Shown here: positions 1-7,693 of the stretch, in pieces
How positions within the stretch are numbered: the stretch's first letter is position 1
Layout: every line of letters begins with the position of its first letter
DNA from: Deferribacteres bacterium
GTDB lineage: Bacteria; Thermosulfidibacterota; Thermosulfidibacteria; Thermosulfidibacterales; Thermosulfidibacteraceae
Reading direction: 5' to 3'
NCBI GenBank assembly: GCA_013153205.1
Contig: JAADEW010000074.1
Location: forward strand, 1 to 12,828
DNA: 12,828 nucleotides
Notes under the pieces: generated by a model
Told to the model about the DNA's origin: nothing
Databases searched by the model: none
The model's input: the letters and a program-made list of their open reading frames with translations, nothing else
Position numbers and translations under genes: made by a program

Positions 1-1693
1 GCAAAAGTATGTCAGGGGATACTCTTATAAGAATTCTGTTTTCAATCAGATATCTAACTATTTGCTGTTTAATTTTGGGCGAAACATTCAAGTCCTTTAA
101 TACATCCTCCATCCTGGGAGGGGTAAATCCGGATTTAATAAACCTGTTTTCTACTTGTGAAACGAGATTGGCTATCTGGGGGGGAAGCTCTCTTCTTGCC
201 TCTTTGAGGCAGACGAAGTTATCCTTTTTTTCAATACCGGGCAGAAATTCTATAAATTTATCCAAAGTGTTGACATCATGTTTCCATATTTTTTGAGCGA
301 GCTCCTTTAGTGGAATCCCTGCTCTCAATGGATTTTCTTTCGTGTAGCTTTTAATCTCCTCTTTTATCAGGGTTTCCCAGTGGTTCAGGTGCTCTCTGTG
401 AATGTATAGCTTTCCGAGGTTCACTATCCTGCCTTCAGCGGAAAGCCTTTCAGCAATTTCTTCAGCCTTGTAGGGGTCTATAGCTTTGTATTTCAGCTCG
501 TCCAGCCGTATCCCTTCAGGCTTCCACTTTATGAAAAGCTCAATCCTTTCCGTTTCGTCTGCTTTTTCTAAGGCTTTCAGCCTTTCAAGCAGGGTTTTCC
601 TTTTCACCCTTCTACCGTCGGGGCACGCGTCAAGGACCAGCCCCCCTCCTATGGTGCTGACGGGAGAGTAGCTTCTTATGACTATGGGCATGGCGTTTGT
701 TGCAACTATCTTTTCTTCAAAATGGATTCTGCAGAATGCCGTCTCCTGTCCTTTCACCTCTTCCTTTTCCAACAGCTTTACCCTTCCGATAGCCTCCTTT
801 GTTGCTATGTGAACCCTTACTGGATGGAGGTCTTTGAGAACGGCCCTGGGGTCGGTGATGAATATCTTGGCGTCTATCATGGTTGATGGCTTGAATGCCC
901 CCTCCGATGCTACCACATCACCCCTTTCTATCTCTTCTTTCTCTATTCCCTGGAGGTTTAAGGCACACCTTTCTCCAATCTTTGATACCCTTTCGTCTTT
1001 GCCCTGAACTTGTATGTTTCTCACCTTTGCCCTTTTTTCATGGGGAAGTATCACCACACTTTCACCTGTCTCTACTTTTCCGGATGCCACTGTTCCCGTG
1101 ACCACTGTTCCGAATCCCTTTACGGAAAAGACCCTGTCTATGGGAAGCCTGAACGGGGTGATTCCTCTTTTTTCGGGGATGGTGAGGGCTACCTCTTCAA
1201 TTGCCTTAATGAGCTCGCCAATTCCCTCTCCCGTTTTGGCTGATACGGCGATTACGGGGGCATCTTTTAGAGTGGCTCTTTCTTTGAAAAAGTCCTTCAC
1301 CTCAGCCTTCACGATTTCAAGGGTGTCCTCGTCCACCAAATCTTTTTTGGTTAAGGCAACAACCCCGTGTTTTATGCCCAGTATTTCACAGATGTAGGTG
1401 TGCTCTATGGTCTGGGGCATTATCCCCTCATCTGCGGCGACGACCATGAGGACCATGTCTATACCTGATGCGCCGGCTATCATGTTTTTGACAAGCTTTT
1501 CGTGACCCGGAACATCAACAAAGCTCACATTCAGCCGGGGGGTGAGCTGGTGGTGGGCGAATCCCAAATCAATGGTTATTCCCCTCTTTTTCTCTTCGGG
1601 GAGTCTGTCGGTGTCTATTCCAGTTATGGCTTTTATGAGAGAGGTTTTCCCGTGGTCTATGTGCCCTGCGGTTCCTATCACCACGTATTTCAA
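1..1693 (-). CDS. selB: Selenocysteine-specific elongation factor SelB (3' end off the window)
   Basis: SelB is a GTPase that carries selenocysteyl-tRNA to the ribosome at UGA codons followed by a SECIS element. Translating the minus strand from TTG at 1693 gives about 564 codons with no stop before the window edge. G1 is GTAGHIDHGKT (residues 7-17), G2 lies around RGITIDLGFA, G3 is DVPGHEK, G4 is TKKD and G5 is SAKTG. EF-Tu-like beta-barrel domains follow (for example the FSVKGFGTVVTGT segment), and then the winged-helix region that binds SECIS RNA in this family. Family members are roughly 600-640 residues, so perhaps 40-80 are missing. I chose the TTG start because SelB proteins begin with MKYVVIGTAGHIDHGK-like sequence and GGGAGG lies 7 bases upstream. 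The start overlaps the selA stop (TTGA), which suggests translational coupling. No in-frame stop or frameshift is seen. Confidence 0.95.
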   Translation of the reverse strand, partial: MKYVVIGTAGHIDHGKTSLIKAITGIDTDRLPEEKKRGITIDLGFAHHQLTPRLNVSFVDVPGHEKLVKNMIAGASGIDMVLMVVAADEGIMPQTIEHTYICEILGIKHGVVALTKKDLVDEDTLEIVKAEVKDFFKERATLKDAPVIAVSAKTGEGIGELIKAIEEVALTIPEKRGITPFRLPIDRVFSVKGFGTVVTGTVASGKVETGESVVILPHEKRAKVRNIQVQGKDERVSKIGERCALNLQGIEKEEIERGDVVASEGAFKPSTMIDAKIFITDPRAVLKDLHPVRVHIATKEAIGRVKLLEKEEVKGQETAFCRIHFEEKIVATNAMPIVIRSYSPVSTIGGGLVLDACPDGRRVKRKTLLERLKALEKADETERIELFIKWKPEGIRLDELKYKAIDPYKAEEIAERLSAEGRIVNLGKLYIHREHLNHWETLIKEEIKSYTKENPLRAGIPLKELAQKIWKHDVNTLDKFIEFLPGIEKKDNFVCLKEARRELPPQIANLVSQVENRFIKSGFTPPRMEDVLKDLNVSPKIKQQIVRYLIENRILIRVSPDILL

Positions 1694-3075
1694 GAGAACG
1701 CCTCCCTTACGGATTTGGCGGCTATCTCTATTTCGTCATCCCGTATGGTCCTTAAGTCAAGGAGCACCGTGTCATCTTTTATTCTGGATATCACGGGTAT
1801 TTTTGGTTTTGTTCTCAGCCTCTCTTCTATCTCTTTGGCGGAGAGCTTTTCGCTTGACAGACAGACACATACTGTATCAAGCTCTGCAAGTGGAAGCGCT
1901 CCCCCTCCCACTGCGGACTTGGCTTTCTTTATGTCTATCCTGAGCTGGGGGATGGTTCCGATTGCATCTTTAAGCTCAGTTGCCCTCTCTTGGAGTTTCG
2001 CTAAGGAGGTCTTGAGCATCTGGAGCACGGGTATCTTTTCCTCCGGCTCTTCCATGTAAAGCCTCAGCGTTGCTTCAAGGGCGCTCAGGGTGAGCTTGTC
2101 AATTCTCAGCACCCTGTTAATGGGGTTTTTTCTCAGCTTTTCTATTAGCTCTCTTTTACCCAGAATTATGCCTGCCTGCGTTGCTCCTAAAAGCTTGTCT
2201 CCGCTGAAGGATACGAGGTCCACCCCGGATTTCAGGACCTCAAAAACGGTGGGTTCGTGGGGCAGTCCAAACTTCCTCACATCCACAAACAGCCCGCTTC
2301 CAAGGTCTGCATAGACCGGAATCCCGTGTTTTTTACCCAGTGCCGTAAGCTCTTTTAGAGAAGGGCTTTCCACAAACCCCATAATCTTGTAGTTGCTGGT
2401 GTGGGCTTTGAGTATCAGGGCGGTGTTTTCGTTTATGGCATTCTCGTAATCAGACACCCTTGTCCTGTTGGTCGTTCCCACCTCTTTAAGTATGGCTCCT
2501 GCCGATTCCATAACATCGGGCAGTCTGAAAGCGCCTCCTATCTCTATGAGCTCGCCTCTTGATACTATGACCTCTCTGCCCTTTGCCAGGGTGTTCAGTA
2601 TGAGGAACACGGCTGATGCGTTGTTGTTCACCACGAGAGCCGATTCACAGGAGGTTATCCTCTTTATAATCTGAACCACATGGGTGTATCTCAGCCCTCT
2701 TTTTCCCGTTTTCAGGTCAAGCTCAAGGTTTGAGTAGTTGGGGGCTATCTCGCACAGGGCTTCCACAGCCTCCTTTGCAAGGGGTGCCCTTCCCAGATTT
2801 GTGTGAAGCACCACGCCGGTTGCGTTTATCACCCGCCGCAGTGAGGGTGAAGAGAACTCGTCTATCCGGTCTATGAGCTCTTTTGCAATCTCGTCTGAGG
2901 ATATGCTGGATATAAGCCCCTCTTTTATGGCTTTTCTTTTCTCCTCCAGAATCCTTCTCAGCCCCTCTATGACCACCCACCGTGGGTAGCTGGAAAGAAG
3001 CGACTGGACATCGCTTCTTTCCAGCATGGCGTCAACCTTTGGAAGATTCCTGAAAGGGTTAGCCTTCTCCTCCAT
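1690..3075 (-). CDS. selA: L-seryl-tRNA(Sec) selenium transferase SelA
   Basis: SelA is a cytosolic PLP enzyme that converts seryl-tRNA(Sec) to selenocysteyl-tRNA(Sec) using selenophosphate. The protein has 461 residues, the usual length. The N-terminal part (about 1-75) contains the NPFRNLPKVDAML segment typical of the family's tRNA-binding domain. The PLP-binding fold follows with INATGVVLHTNLGRAPL (83-99). The motif SFSGDKLLGATQAG (289-302) holds Lys294, the expected Schiff-base lysine. It starts 4 bases after the crotonase stop with only a weak Shine-Dalgarno match, so translation may depend on the upstream gene. Its stop overlaps the selB start. SelD and selC (tRNA-Sec), which are needed for the pathway, are not in the window. 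Confidence 0.97.
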   Translation of the reverse strand: MEEKANPFRNLPKVDAMLERSDVQSLLSSYPRWVVIEGLRRILEEKRKAIKEGLISSISSDEIAKELIDRIDEFSSPSLRRVINATGVVLHTNLGRAPLAKEAVEALCEIAPNYSNLELDLKTGKRGLRYTHVVQIIKRITSCESALVVNNNASAVFLILNTLAKGREVIVSRGELIEIGGAFRLPDVMESAGAILKEVGTTNRTRVSDYENAINENTALILKAHTSNYKIMGFVESPSLKELTALGKKHGIPVYADLGSGLFVDVRKFGLPHEPTVFEVLKSGVDLVSFSGDKLLGATQAGIILGKRELIEKLRKNPINRVLRIDKLTLSALEATLRLYMEEPEEKIPVLQMLKTSLAKLQERATELKDAIGTIPQLRIDIKKAKSAVGGGALPLAELDTVCVCLSSEKLSAKEIEERLRTKPKIPVISRIKDDTVLLDLRTIRDDEIEIAAKSVREAFS

Positions 3076-3079
3076 CTAT

Positions 3080-3862
3080 TTACTTGCCCTTGAAATTGGG
3101 TTTCCTCTTTTCAAGGAAGGCTTTCGTTCCTTCCACCTTGTCCTCGGTAGCACAGCAGATGCCGAACAGGTCCGCTTCTATCTTGAGGCCCTCTTCAAGG
3201 TTGACTTCAAGCCCTCTGTTCACCGCTTCCATGGCAAACTTCACTGCGAGAGGCCCTTTTGACAGAATTACCTTTGCCATCTCAATGGCTTCGTCAAGGA
3301 GCTTTTCCGGAGCAACCACCTTGTTGACAAGCCCCATCTGGTAGGCTTCGCTGGCGTCAACCATTCTTCCCGTCAGTATGAGCTCCATAGCCCGCCCTTT
3401 CCCCACGAGCCTCGGCAGTCTCTGGGTTCCGCCGTATCCGGGGATTATACCGAGGTTTACTTCGGGCTGGCCGAGCTTTGCCTTTTCGGAAGCAATTCTT
3501 ATGGTGCAGGCCATGGCAAGCTCACAACCGCCTCCCAGTGCAAATCCGTTTATGGCGGCTATAACGGGTTTGCCGAGGTTCTCTATGAGGTTGAATACTG
3601 CCTGACCCTTTTCGGCGAACTCCTTCCCCTCAAGGGGATTGAGCTCAACGAGTCCGGATATGTCTGCTCCTGCCACGAAAGCCTTTTCGCCAGCTCCGGT
3701 GAGAATTACGGCTCCCACTTCCGGGTCGTTTTTAAGCTCGGTGAAAGCCTTTCCAAGCTCTTCTATCACCGTGGCATTAAGTGCGTTGAGCACCTTGGGC
3801 CTGTTGATGGTGACTATGGCGATGTTGTCCTTCTTCTCAACCAAAAGTGTTTCGTAGCTCAT
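3080..3862 (-). CDS. crt: Enoyl-CoA hydratase / crotonase (3-hydroxybutyryl-CoA dehydratase type)
   Basis: This 260-residue crotonase-fold enzyme should interconvert (3S)-3-hydroxyacyl-CoA and trans-2-enoyl-CoA. The oxyanion-hole segments are KAFVAGADI (60-68) and GFALGGGCELAMA (106-118). Both catalytic glutamates of true hydratases are present: Glu114 in GGGCEL and Glu134 in GQPEVNLG, followed by the IPGYGGTQRLPR signature. This argues for a real hydratase rather than an isomerase-only or decarboxylating relative. GGAGGG lies just upstream of the ATG at 3862. The gene ends 18 bases from the neighbouring 3-hydroxybutyryl-CoA dehydrogenase, which points to a short-chain (C4) substrate. Thiolase, butyryl-CoA dehydrogenase and electron-transfer flavoprotein genes are not in the window, so the direction (butyrate formation, oxidation, or crotonyl-CoA supply) is open. 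The crt symbol rests on context. Confidence 0.93.
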   Translation of the reverse strand: MSYETLLVEKKDNIAIVTINRPKVLNALNATVIEELGKAFTELKNDPEVGAVILTGAGEKAFVAGADISGLVELNPLEGKEFAEKGQAVFNLIENLGKPVIAAINGFALGGGCELAMACTIRIASEKAKLGQPEVNLGIIPGYGGTQRLPRLVGKGRAMELILTGRMVDASEAYQMGLVNKVVAPEKLLDEAIEMAKVILSKGPLAVKFAMEAVNRGLEVNLEEGLKIEADLFGICCATEDKVEGTKAFLEKRKPNFKGK

Positions 3863-3880
3863 AATTCCCTCCTTGAAAGT

Positions 3881-4750
3881 TTATGTTCTGTCTTTGTAAT
3901 CAAAGAAGCCTTTTCCTGTCTTTCTGCCAAGGTGTCCGGCTCTTACCATCTGCCTGAGTATGGGTGCAGGCCTGAATTTGGGGTCGCCGAACTCCCTGTA
4001 AAGCACCTCAAGAACATCAAGGGCAATGTCCACTCCCACGAGGTCAATGAGGGCAAGGGGACCAATAGGCATGTTGGCACCGAGCTTCATGGCTTCGTCT
4101 ATCTCTTCGGCGCTTCCCACTCCTTCCATGAGCGCCCACGCCGCTTCGTTCATGTAGGGAACGAGTATCCTGTTCACTATAAAACCGGGCTGGTCCTTGG
4201 TCTTTATGGGGGTCTTACCAAACTTTTTGGCAAGCTCATACGCGGTGTTCACCGTCTCGTCTGAAGTGGTCAGCCCCTGCACTATCTCCACGAGGGGAAG
4301 AACGGGAACGGGATTGAAGAAGTGCATTCCCACTACCTTGTCAGGTCTTGAGGTTGATGCGGCAATCTCCGTGATGGAAAGAGAAGATGTGTTCGTTGCG
4401 AGTATCACATCGCTTCTGGTCAGCCTGTCCAGCTCACCGAAAATCTCCTTCTTTATCTCCATCTTCTCAAAAACGGCTTCAATGACATAGTCCGCGTCTG
4501 CAAGGTCTTTAAGCTCCTTGGTGGTCTTTATCCTTCCCACTATGGCATCCGCATCTTCCTGGCTCAGCTTTCCTTTCTTGACGAGCCTTCCCAGGCTCTT
4601 TTTGATAATGTTTATTCCCCTTTCCAGCGCTTCGTCGGATATGTCTCTCAATATCACGTTGAAGCCGGACTGAGCGGCTATCTGGGCTATCCCTGCTCCC
4701 ATGGTTCCCGCGCCTACAACGCCTATAGTTTTGATGTCGTCCACCTTCAT
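3881..4750 (-). CDS. hbd: 3-hydroxybutyryl-CoA dehydrogenase
   Basis: This NAD(P)-dependent enzyme interconverts acetoacetyl-CoA and (S)-3-hydroxybutyryl-CoA. It has 289 residues, close to the usual 280-290 of the single-function bacterial enzyme. The N-terminal Rossmann motif is VGAGTMGAGIA (12-22; Gly13, Gly15, Gly18). The active site includes the NTSSLSI segment (120-126), His143 in GMHFFNPVP, Glu155 and Asn193 in GFIVNR. The C-terminal helical domain ends in the typical GRKTGKGFFDY. I chose ATG at 4750 because GGAGGT lies 5 bases upstream. A longer reading to 4918 would cross the promoter and carry an N terminus unlike the family. It is the first gene of the hbd-crt-selA-selB cluster. Confidence 0.95.
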   Translation of the reverse strand: MKVDDIKTIGVVGAGTMGAGIAQIAAQSGFNVILRDISDEALERGINIIKKSLGRLVKKGKLSQEDADAIVGRIKTTKELKDLADADYVIEAVFEKMEIKKEIFGELDRLTRSDVILATNTSSLSITEIAASTSRPDKVVGMHFFNPVPVLPLVEIVQGLTTSDETVNTAYELAKKFGKTPIKTKDQPGFIVNRILVPYMNEAAWALMEGVGSAEEIDEAMKLGANMPIGPLALIDLVGVDIALDVLEVLYREFGDPKFRPAPILRQMVRAGHLGRKTGKGFFDYKDRT

Positions 4751-4792
4751 GGTGCACCTCCTTTTAGATTTAATCCAATGGATTTCAGCAGA

Positions 4793-4821
4793 ATTTAAGC
4801 ATAATAAGGGCTTATTTTCAA
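4793..4821 (-). promoter_or_regulatory. Promoter of the hbd-crt-selA-selB cluster
   Basis: On the minus strand a TTGAAA -35 (4821-4816) is followed, after exactly 17 bases, by TTAAAT (4798-4793). TGC directly before the -10 gives an extended -10 element. The spacing to the hbd start leaves room for a 5' leader of about 35 bases. This is a sigma-70-type match by eye, not a measured start site. Confidence 0.5.
4803..4816. promoter_or_regulatory. Palindrome inside the divergent promoter region, possible operator
   Basis: AATAAG-GG-CTTATT is an inverted repeat with two perfect 6-base arms and a 2-base centre. It fills most of the spacer of the minus-strand promoter and touches its -35, and it lies just upstream of the plus-strand promoter. 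A bound protein could affect both directions. A repeat this short and AT-rich can also arise by chance. Confidence 0.3.
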
Positions 4822-4845
4822 TTTTTATTTTATTTCGGTTATAAT
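4815..4845 (+). promoter_or_regulatory. Promoter of the P5CR-like / mtaB / LysE-family genes
   Basis: A perfect TATAAT is at 4840-4845, 38 bases upstream of the preferred ATG at 4884. The -35 is poor: TTTTCA at 4815-4820 with a 19-base spacer, or TTCAAT at 4817-4822 with 17. It overlaps the -35 of the oppositely oriented hbd promoter. Confidence 0.45.
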
Positions 4846-4883
4846 TCCAAAATGAAGGGCAAAGTCTTATGGGGAGGTTTGAT

Positions 4884-5654
4884 ATGGGATGGGGATTTAT
4901 AGGAGCGGGAAGAGCCACTTACATCCTTTTAAAAGGGTTTCACCGTGCAGGCAAGCTTCCGGAAAGAATTGTGGTGAGCGATAGGGATGAAAGCGCTTTT
5001 GAGAGATTGGACAGGGAGTTCGGATTTGTCAACATGGTAAAGGATAACAGGTTGCCTGCCGCAGAAGATGTGGTTTTTCTGTCCGTTCCCTTTACCAGTT
5101 TTGAGGAGGTTTTGAGAGCCATTAAGGATGTGGTCAGGGATGACGCCGTTGTAGTCTCTCTTGCTCCAAAGTTCAGAATAAAGGAGATTTCAGAGCTTCT
5201 TGGTGGATTTGACAGGGTGGTGAGAATGGTTCCTAACGCCCCTTCAGCAATAAATATGGGGTATAATCCAGTCTGTTTTTCTGAATCCATACCCCATGAA
5301 GAGAAGGGGCTCTTGCTGGAGCTTTTCTCTTCCTTAGGTTTATGTGTTGAGGTGAATGAATCCAGGCTTGAATCATATGTTCTGGTTACAGCGGCTTCTC
5401 CTACTTACTTCTGGTTCCAGTTTGTGGAGCTTTGTGATACGGCGAAACTTCTTGGGTTTGAGGAAGATGAAGCTAATAAAGCGGTTTATCACATGTTGAA
5501 GGGGGCGGTGGAGCTTCTTTTCAATTCGGGACTGTCTTTTGAAGAGGTTATTGACCTTGTTCCCCTTAAGCCCGTTGCTGAGCATGAGGGTCACATAAAA
5601 GGGCTATTGAGAGAGAGTATTCTTAAAGTTTACGAGAAGTTGAGGACGGATTGA
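4884..5654 (+). CDS. Pyrroline-5-carboxylate-reductase-like NAD(P)-binding oxidoreductase, substrate unknown
   Basis: The product has 256 residues. It starts with a Rossmann motif (GFIGAGRA, 4-11) and has a second segment RMVPNAPSAINMGY (114-127) that matches the VRVMPNTP region of proline-pathway P5C reductases. The C-terminal half (about 155-255) matches the helical dimerisation domain of P5CR in order and spacing. Two substrate-site motifs of true P5CR are changed. The usual GSGPAY-like segment reads AASPTY (170-175), and the SPGGTT loop appears to be replaced around VPLKPV (226-231). I therefore call it a P5CR-like dehydrogenase rather than proC. I chose ATG 4884 because GGAGG (4873-4877) sits 6 bases upstream; an in-frame ATG at 4869 has no such site. 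It heads the strand facing away from hbd, and mtaB follows after 44 bases. Confidence 0.75.
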   Translation: MGWGFIGAGRATYILLKGFHRAGKLPERIVVSDRDESAFERLDREFGFVNMVKDNRLPAAEDVVFLSVPFTSFEEVLRAIKDVVRDDAVVVSLAPKFRIKEISELLGGFDRVVRMVPNAPSAINMGYNPVCFSESIPHEEKGLLLELFSSLGLCVEVNESRLESYVLVTAASPTYFWFQFVELCDTAKLLGFEEDEANKAVYHMLKGAVELLFNSGLSFEEVIDLVPLKPVAEHEGHIKGLLRESILKVYEKLRTD

Positions 5655-5698
5655 TGTTTGTTGCCATTGTGGTTTTTTGATGTATCTTTTTAGGTGCA

Positions 5699-7000
5699 AT
5701 GAAGAGGGTGGCTTTTCATACCATAGGCTGTAAGCTGAATCAGTTTGAAACGGAATTTATGCGGGAGCAGTTTGAGAGGGCAGGCTGGCAGGTTGTTCCC
5801 TTTTCTGAAGAGGCAGATGTTTACATTATAAACACATGCACGGTCACTTCTAAAGCCGATTCCAAAGCGAGGCAGAGCATAAGGCAGGCAAAAAGGAGAG
5901 CCCCTTCCTCCCTCGTTGTAGCTGTGGGATGCTATCCTCAGGTGTATGCCGACGAGGTGAAAAGGGTGGGTGCCGATGTGGTGCTGGGCAATGCGGAAAA
6001 AGCCAGCGTGGTGGACATTGTGGAGAAAGCCTTGTCCTCAGGGGCTCCTTTCGTTGAGGTCTCTTCCCTTGATGATAGGTTTTATCCCATGGCTATTGAC
6101 AGATTTTTCGGCTATTCCCGCGCTTTCGTAAAGATTCAGGACGGCTGTGATAAGAGGTGCACTTACTGCGTTGTCTGGAAGGCGAGGGGTCCTTCAAGAA
6201 GTGCCCCTCTTGATTTTGTGGTTGATGAGGTGAAGAGGCTTGCCTCTGAAGGATATGAGGAGGTGGTTCTGACCGGCACCAATCTGGGGGATTATGGTAA
6301 GAAGGAAGGCTCATCTCTGATGGAGCTTCTTGATAAGCTTTCGGAGATAGACGAGCTGAAAAAGATAAGGCTTTCCTCCATAGAGCCTGTTGATTTGACC
6401 CACGACTTTTTGAAATATCTTTCTGAGAACGAGAAGGTCTGCAGGCACCTTCACATCCCCGTGCAGAGCGCAAGTGACAGAATACTGAAGCTTATGGGGA
6501 GAAGCTACGGGAAAAAGGAGCTTTTAAGCGTCTTTGAAAGGGTCTTTTCTCTCATTGAAGATGTGGGGGTGGGCATTGATGTCATAGTGGGCTTTCCCAC
6601 AGAGAGCGAGGAAGACTTCCGTGAAACTTACGCGTTTATTGAGGAGCTTCCCATATACTACATGCACATCTTCTCCTTTTCACCGAGACCCCGGACCCCT
6701 GCCTACCACCTGAAGCCCAGGGTGAGGCCGGATGTTATAAGAAAGAGGTGGGAGATTTTGAACGAGCTGAAGGCTCGCAAGAGGCAGGATTTCGTCTCAA
6801 AGTTCGTGGGAAAGAGTATCTGCGGCGTGGTTGAGTCAAGGGCTTTTGATGACCGCTATTGGTCTGCCGTGAGCGAAAACTACATTCCGCTTCTCGTTGA
6901 GGGAGAGCCCTCTTTTCTTGCCGGGCTTGCCAGAAAGGTGCTAACCTTCAGGGTGAAGGAGGCGAGGGGAGATAAACTTGTGGTGAGCGCTTTATGCTGA
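5699..7000 (+). CDS. mtaB: tRNA N6-threonylcarbamoyladenosine-37 C2-methylthiotransferase MtaB
   Basis: MtaB is a radical-SAM enzyme that converts t6A37 to ms2t6A37 in tRNAs reading ANN codons. The 433-residue protein has the N-terminal methylthiotransferase domain opening with FHTIGCKLNQFET. Its three cluster cysteines are Cys11, Cys47 (NTCTVT) and Cys78 (VGCYPQ). The radical-SAM CxxxCxxC is Cys150, Cys154 and Cys157 in QDGCDKRCTYCVVWKARG. A C-terminal TRAM-like region spans about 370-433. The TIGCKLNQFET start separates it from MiaB and RimO, which have differently spaced openings. A TAGGTG sequence lies a few bases before the ATG. The last 7 bases overlap the LysE-family gene, so the two are probably translated together. 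Confidence 0.93.
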   Translation: MKRVAFHTIGCKLNQFETEFMREQFERAGWQVVPFSEEADVYIINTCTVTSKADSKARQSIRQAKRRAPSSLVVAVGCYPQVYADEVKRVGADVVLGNAEKASVVDIVEKALSSGAPFVEVSSLDDRFYPMAIDRFFGYSRAFVKIQDGCDKRCTYCVVWKARGPSRSAPLDFVVDEVKRLASEGYEEVVLTGTNLGDYGKKEGSSLMELLDKLSEIDELKKIRLSSIEPVDLTHDFLKYLSENEKVCRHLHIPVQSASDRILKLMGRSYGKKELLSVFERVFSLIEDVGVGIDVIVGFPTESEEDFRETYAFIEELPIYYMHIFSFSPRPRTPAYHLKPRVRPDVIRKRWEILNELKARKRQDFVSKFVGKSICGVVESRAFDDRYWSAVSENYIPLLVEGEPSFLAGLARKVLTFRVKEARGDKLVVSALC

Positions 7001-7602
7001 GCTTTATCCTTCAGGCTGTGGGGATTTCCCTTTCGGGTGTGGTTTCACCCGGTCCCATGACGGCGGCTACCATTGCAAGCGGCACGGATGACAGACACGC
7101 CGGGGCTTATGTGGCTCTGGGGCATGCCGTTGTTGAGTTTCCCCTTATGTTTGCCATCTTCCTTTTTGCCGACTTTTTAAAGGATTGTGCTGTCTTTAAG
7201 GTGGTAGTCGGCATTCTGGGAGCGGTTTTTATGTTTTACATGGGGCTTTCGTTTGTGAGGGTTGCAGAAGATGGCGGTGCTTCTGGCGCGGTGAAACGGC
7301 TTTCTCCGTTTCTTATAGGGGTTGTGCTGAGTGCAGGAAACCCGTACTTCATTTTGTGGTGGGCAACGGTGGGTGCCGCCCTCATATTCAAAGCGGTCTC
7401 CTACGGCCTTCTGGGATTTGTCCTTTTTGCAATTTTTCACTGGCTCTGTGATTTGGGGTGGTATTGGTTTCTCTCCTTTGCCTCTTACGGCGGCAAAGAG
7501 CTTGCAGGAAGCCGGTTTTACAGGTTTGTTAACGTTTTCTGCGGGGCTTTTCTTATCCTTATGGGATTTAAGTTTCTCCGGGATTCCTTCAAGCTCTTTT
7601 AG
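6994..7602 (+). CDS. LysE/RhtB-family amino-acid exporter
   Basis: This is a small inner-membrane protein of 202 residues with about six hydrophobic segments (roughly 3-25, 38-60, 66-90, 104-131, 136-163 and 176-196). The family exports amino acids such as lysine, threonine or homoserine lactone. SPGPM (18-22) near the N terminus and NPYFILWW (116-123) correspond to the conserved SPGP and NPK-like segments. The usual lysine of the latter is replaced by tyrosine, so the substrate cannot be guessed. The start codon lies inside the end of mtaB (ATGCTGA), with GGTGAG upstream. It is the last gene before the repeat-rich intergenic region. Confidence 0.82.
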   Translation: MLSFILQAVGISLSGVVSPGPMTAATIASGTDDRHAGAYVALGHAVVEFPLMFAIFLFADFLKDCAVFKVVVGILGAVFMFYMGLSFVRVAEDGGASGAVKRLSPFLIGVVLSAGNPYFILWWATVGAALIFKAVSYGLLGFVLFAIFHWLCDLGWYWFLSFASYGGKELAGSRFYRFVNVFCGAFLILMGFKFLRDSFKLF

Positions 7603-7632
7603 CCACTGCCAAATTTGAGGTTGTCTTTTGTC

Positions 7633-7653
7633 TAACACGGTGTTAAATTTAAC
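7633..7653. repeat. Two overlapping palindromes
   Basis: TAACAC-G-GTGTTA (7633-7645) is a perfect 6+1+6 inverted repeat. Overlapping it, GTTAAATTTAAC (7642-7653) is a perfect 12-base palindrome. Neither is followed by a T run, so they look more like protein-binding sites or alternative hairpins than a terminator. Confidence 0.6.
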
Positions 7654-7693
7654 AATAGTGGGGGAGCGGGGGGAATTTTTTTGAAGAGGCGGT

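Noticed and set aside
1502..2059. Open plus-strand frame of 185 codons across selA/selB
   Set aside because: It is antisense to two well-conserved genes and shows no protein features.
4751..4918. Longer hbd reading frame starting at 4918
   Set aside because: It crosses the promoter region, its added N terminus is unlike the family, and GGAGGT sits correctly before ATG 4750.
7633..7645. TAACAC-G-GTGTTA as an intrinsic terminator
   Set aside because: It is not followed by a T run on either strand and the stem is short.
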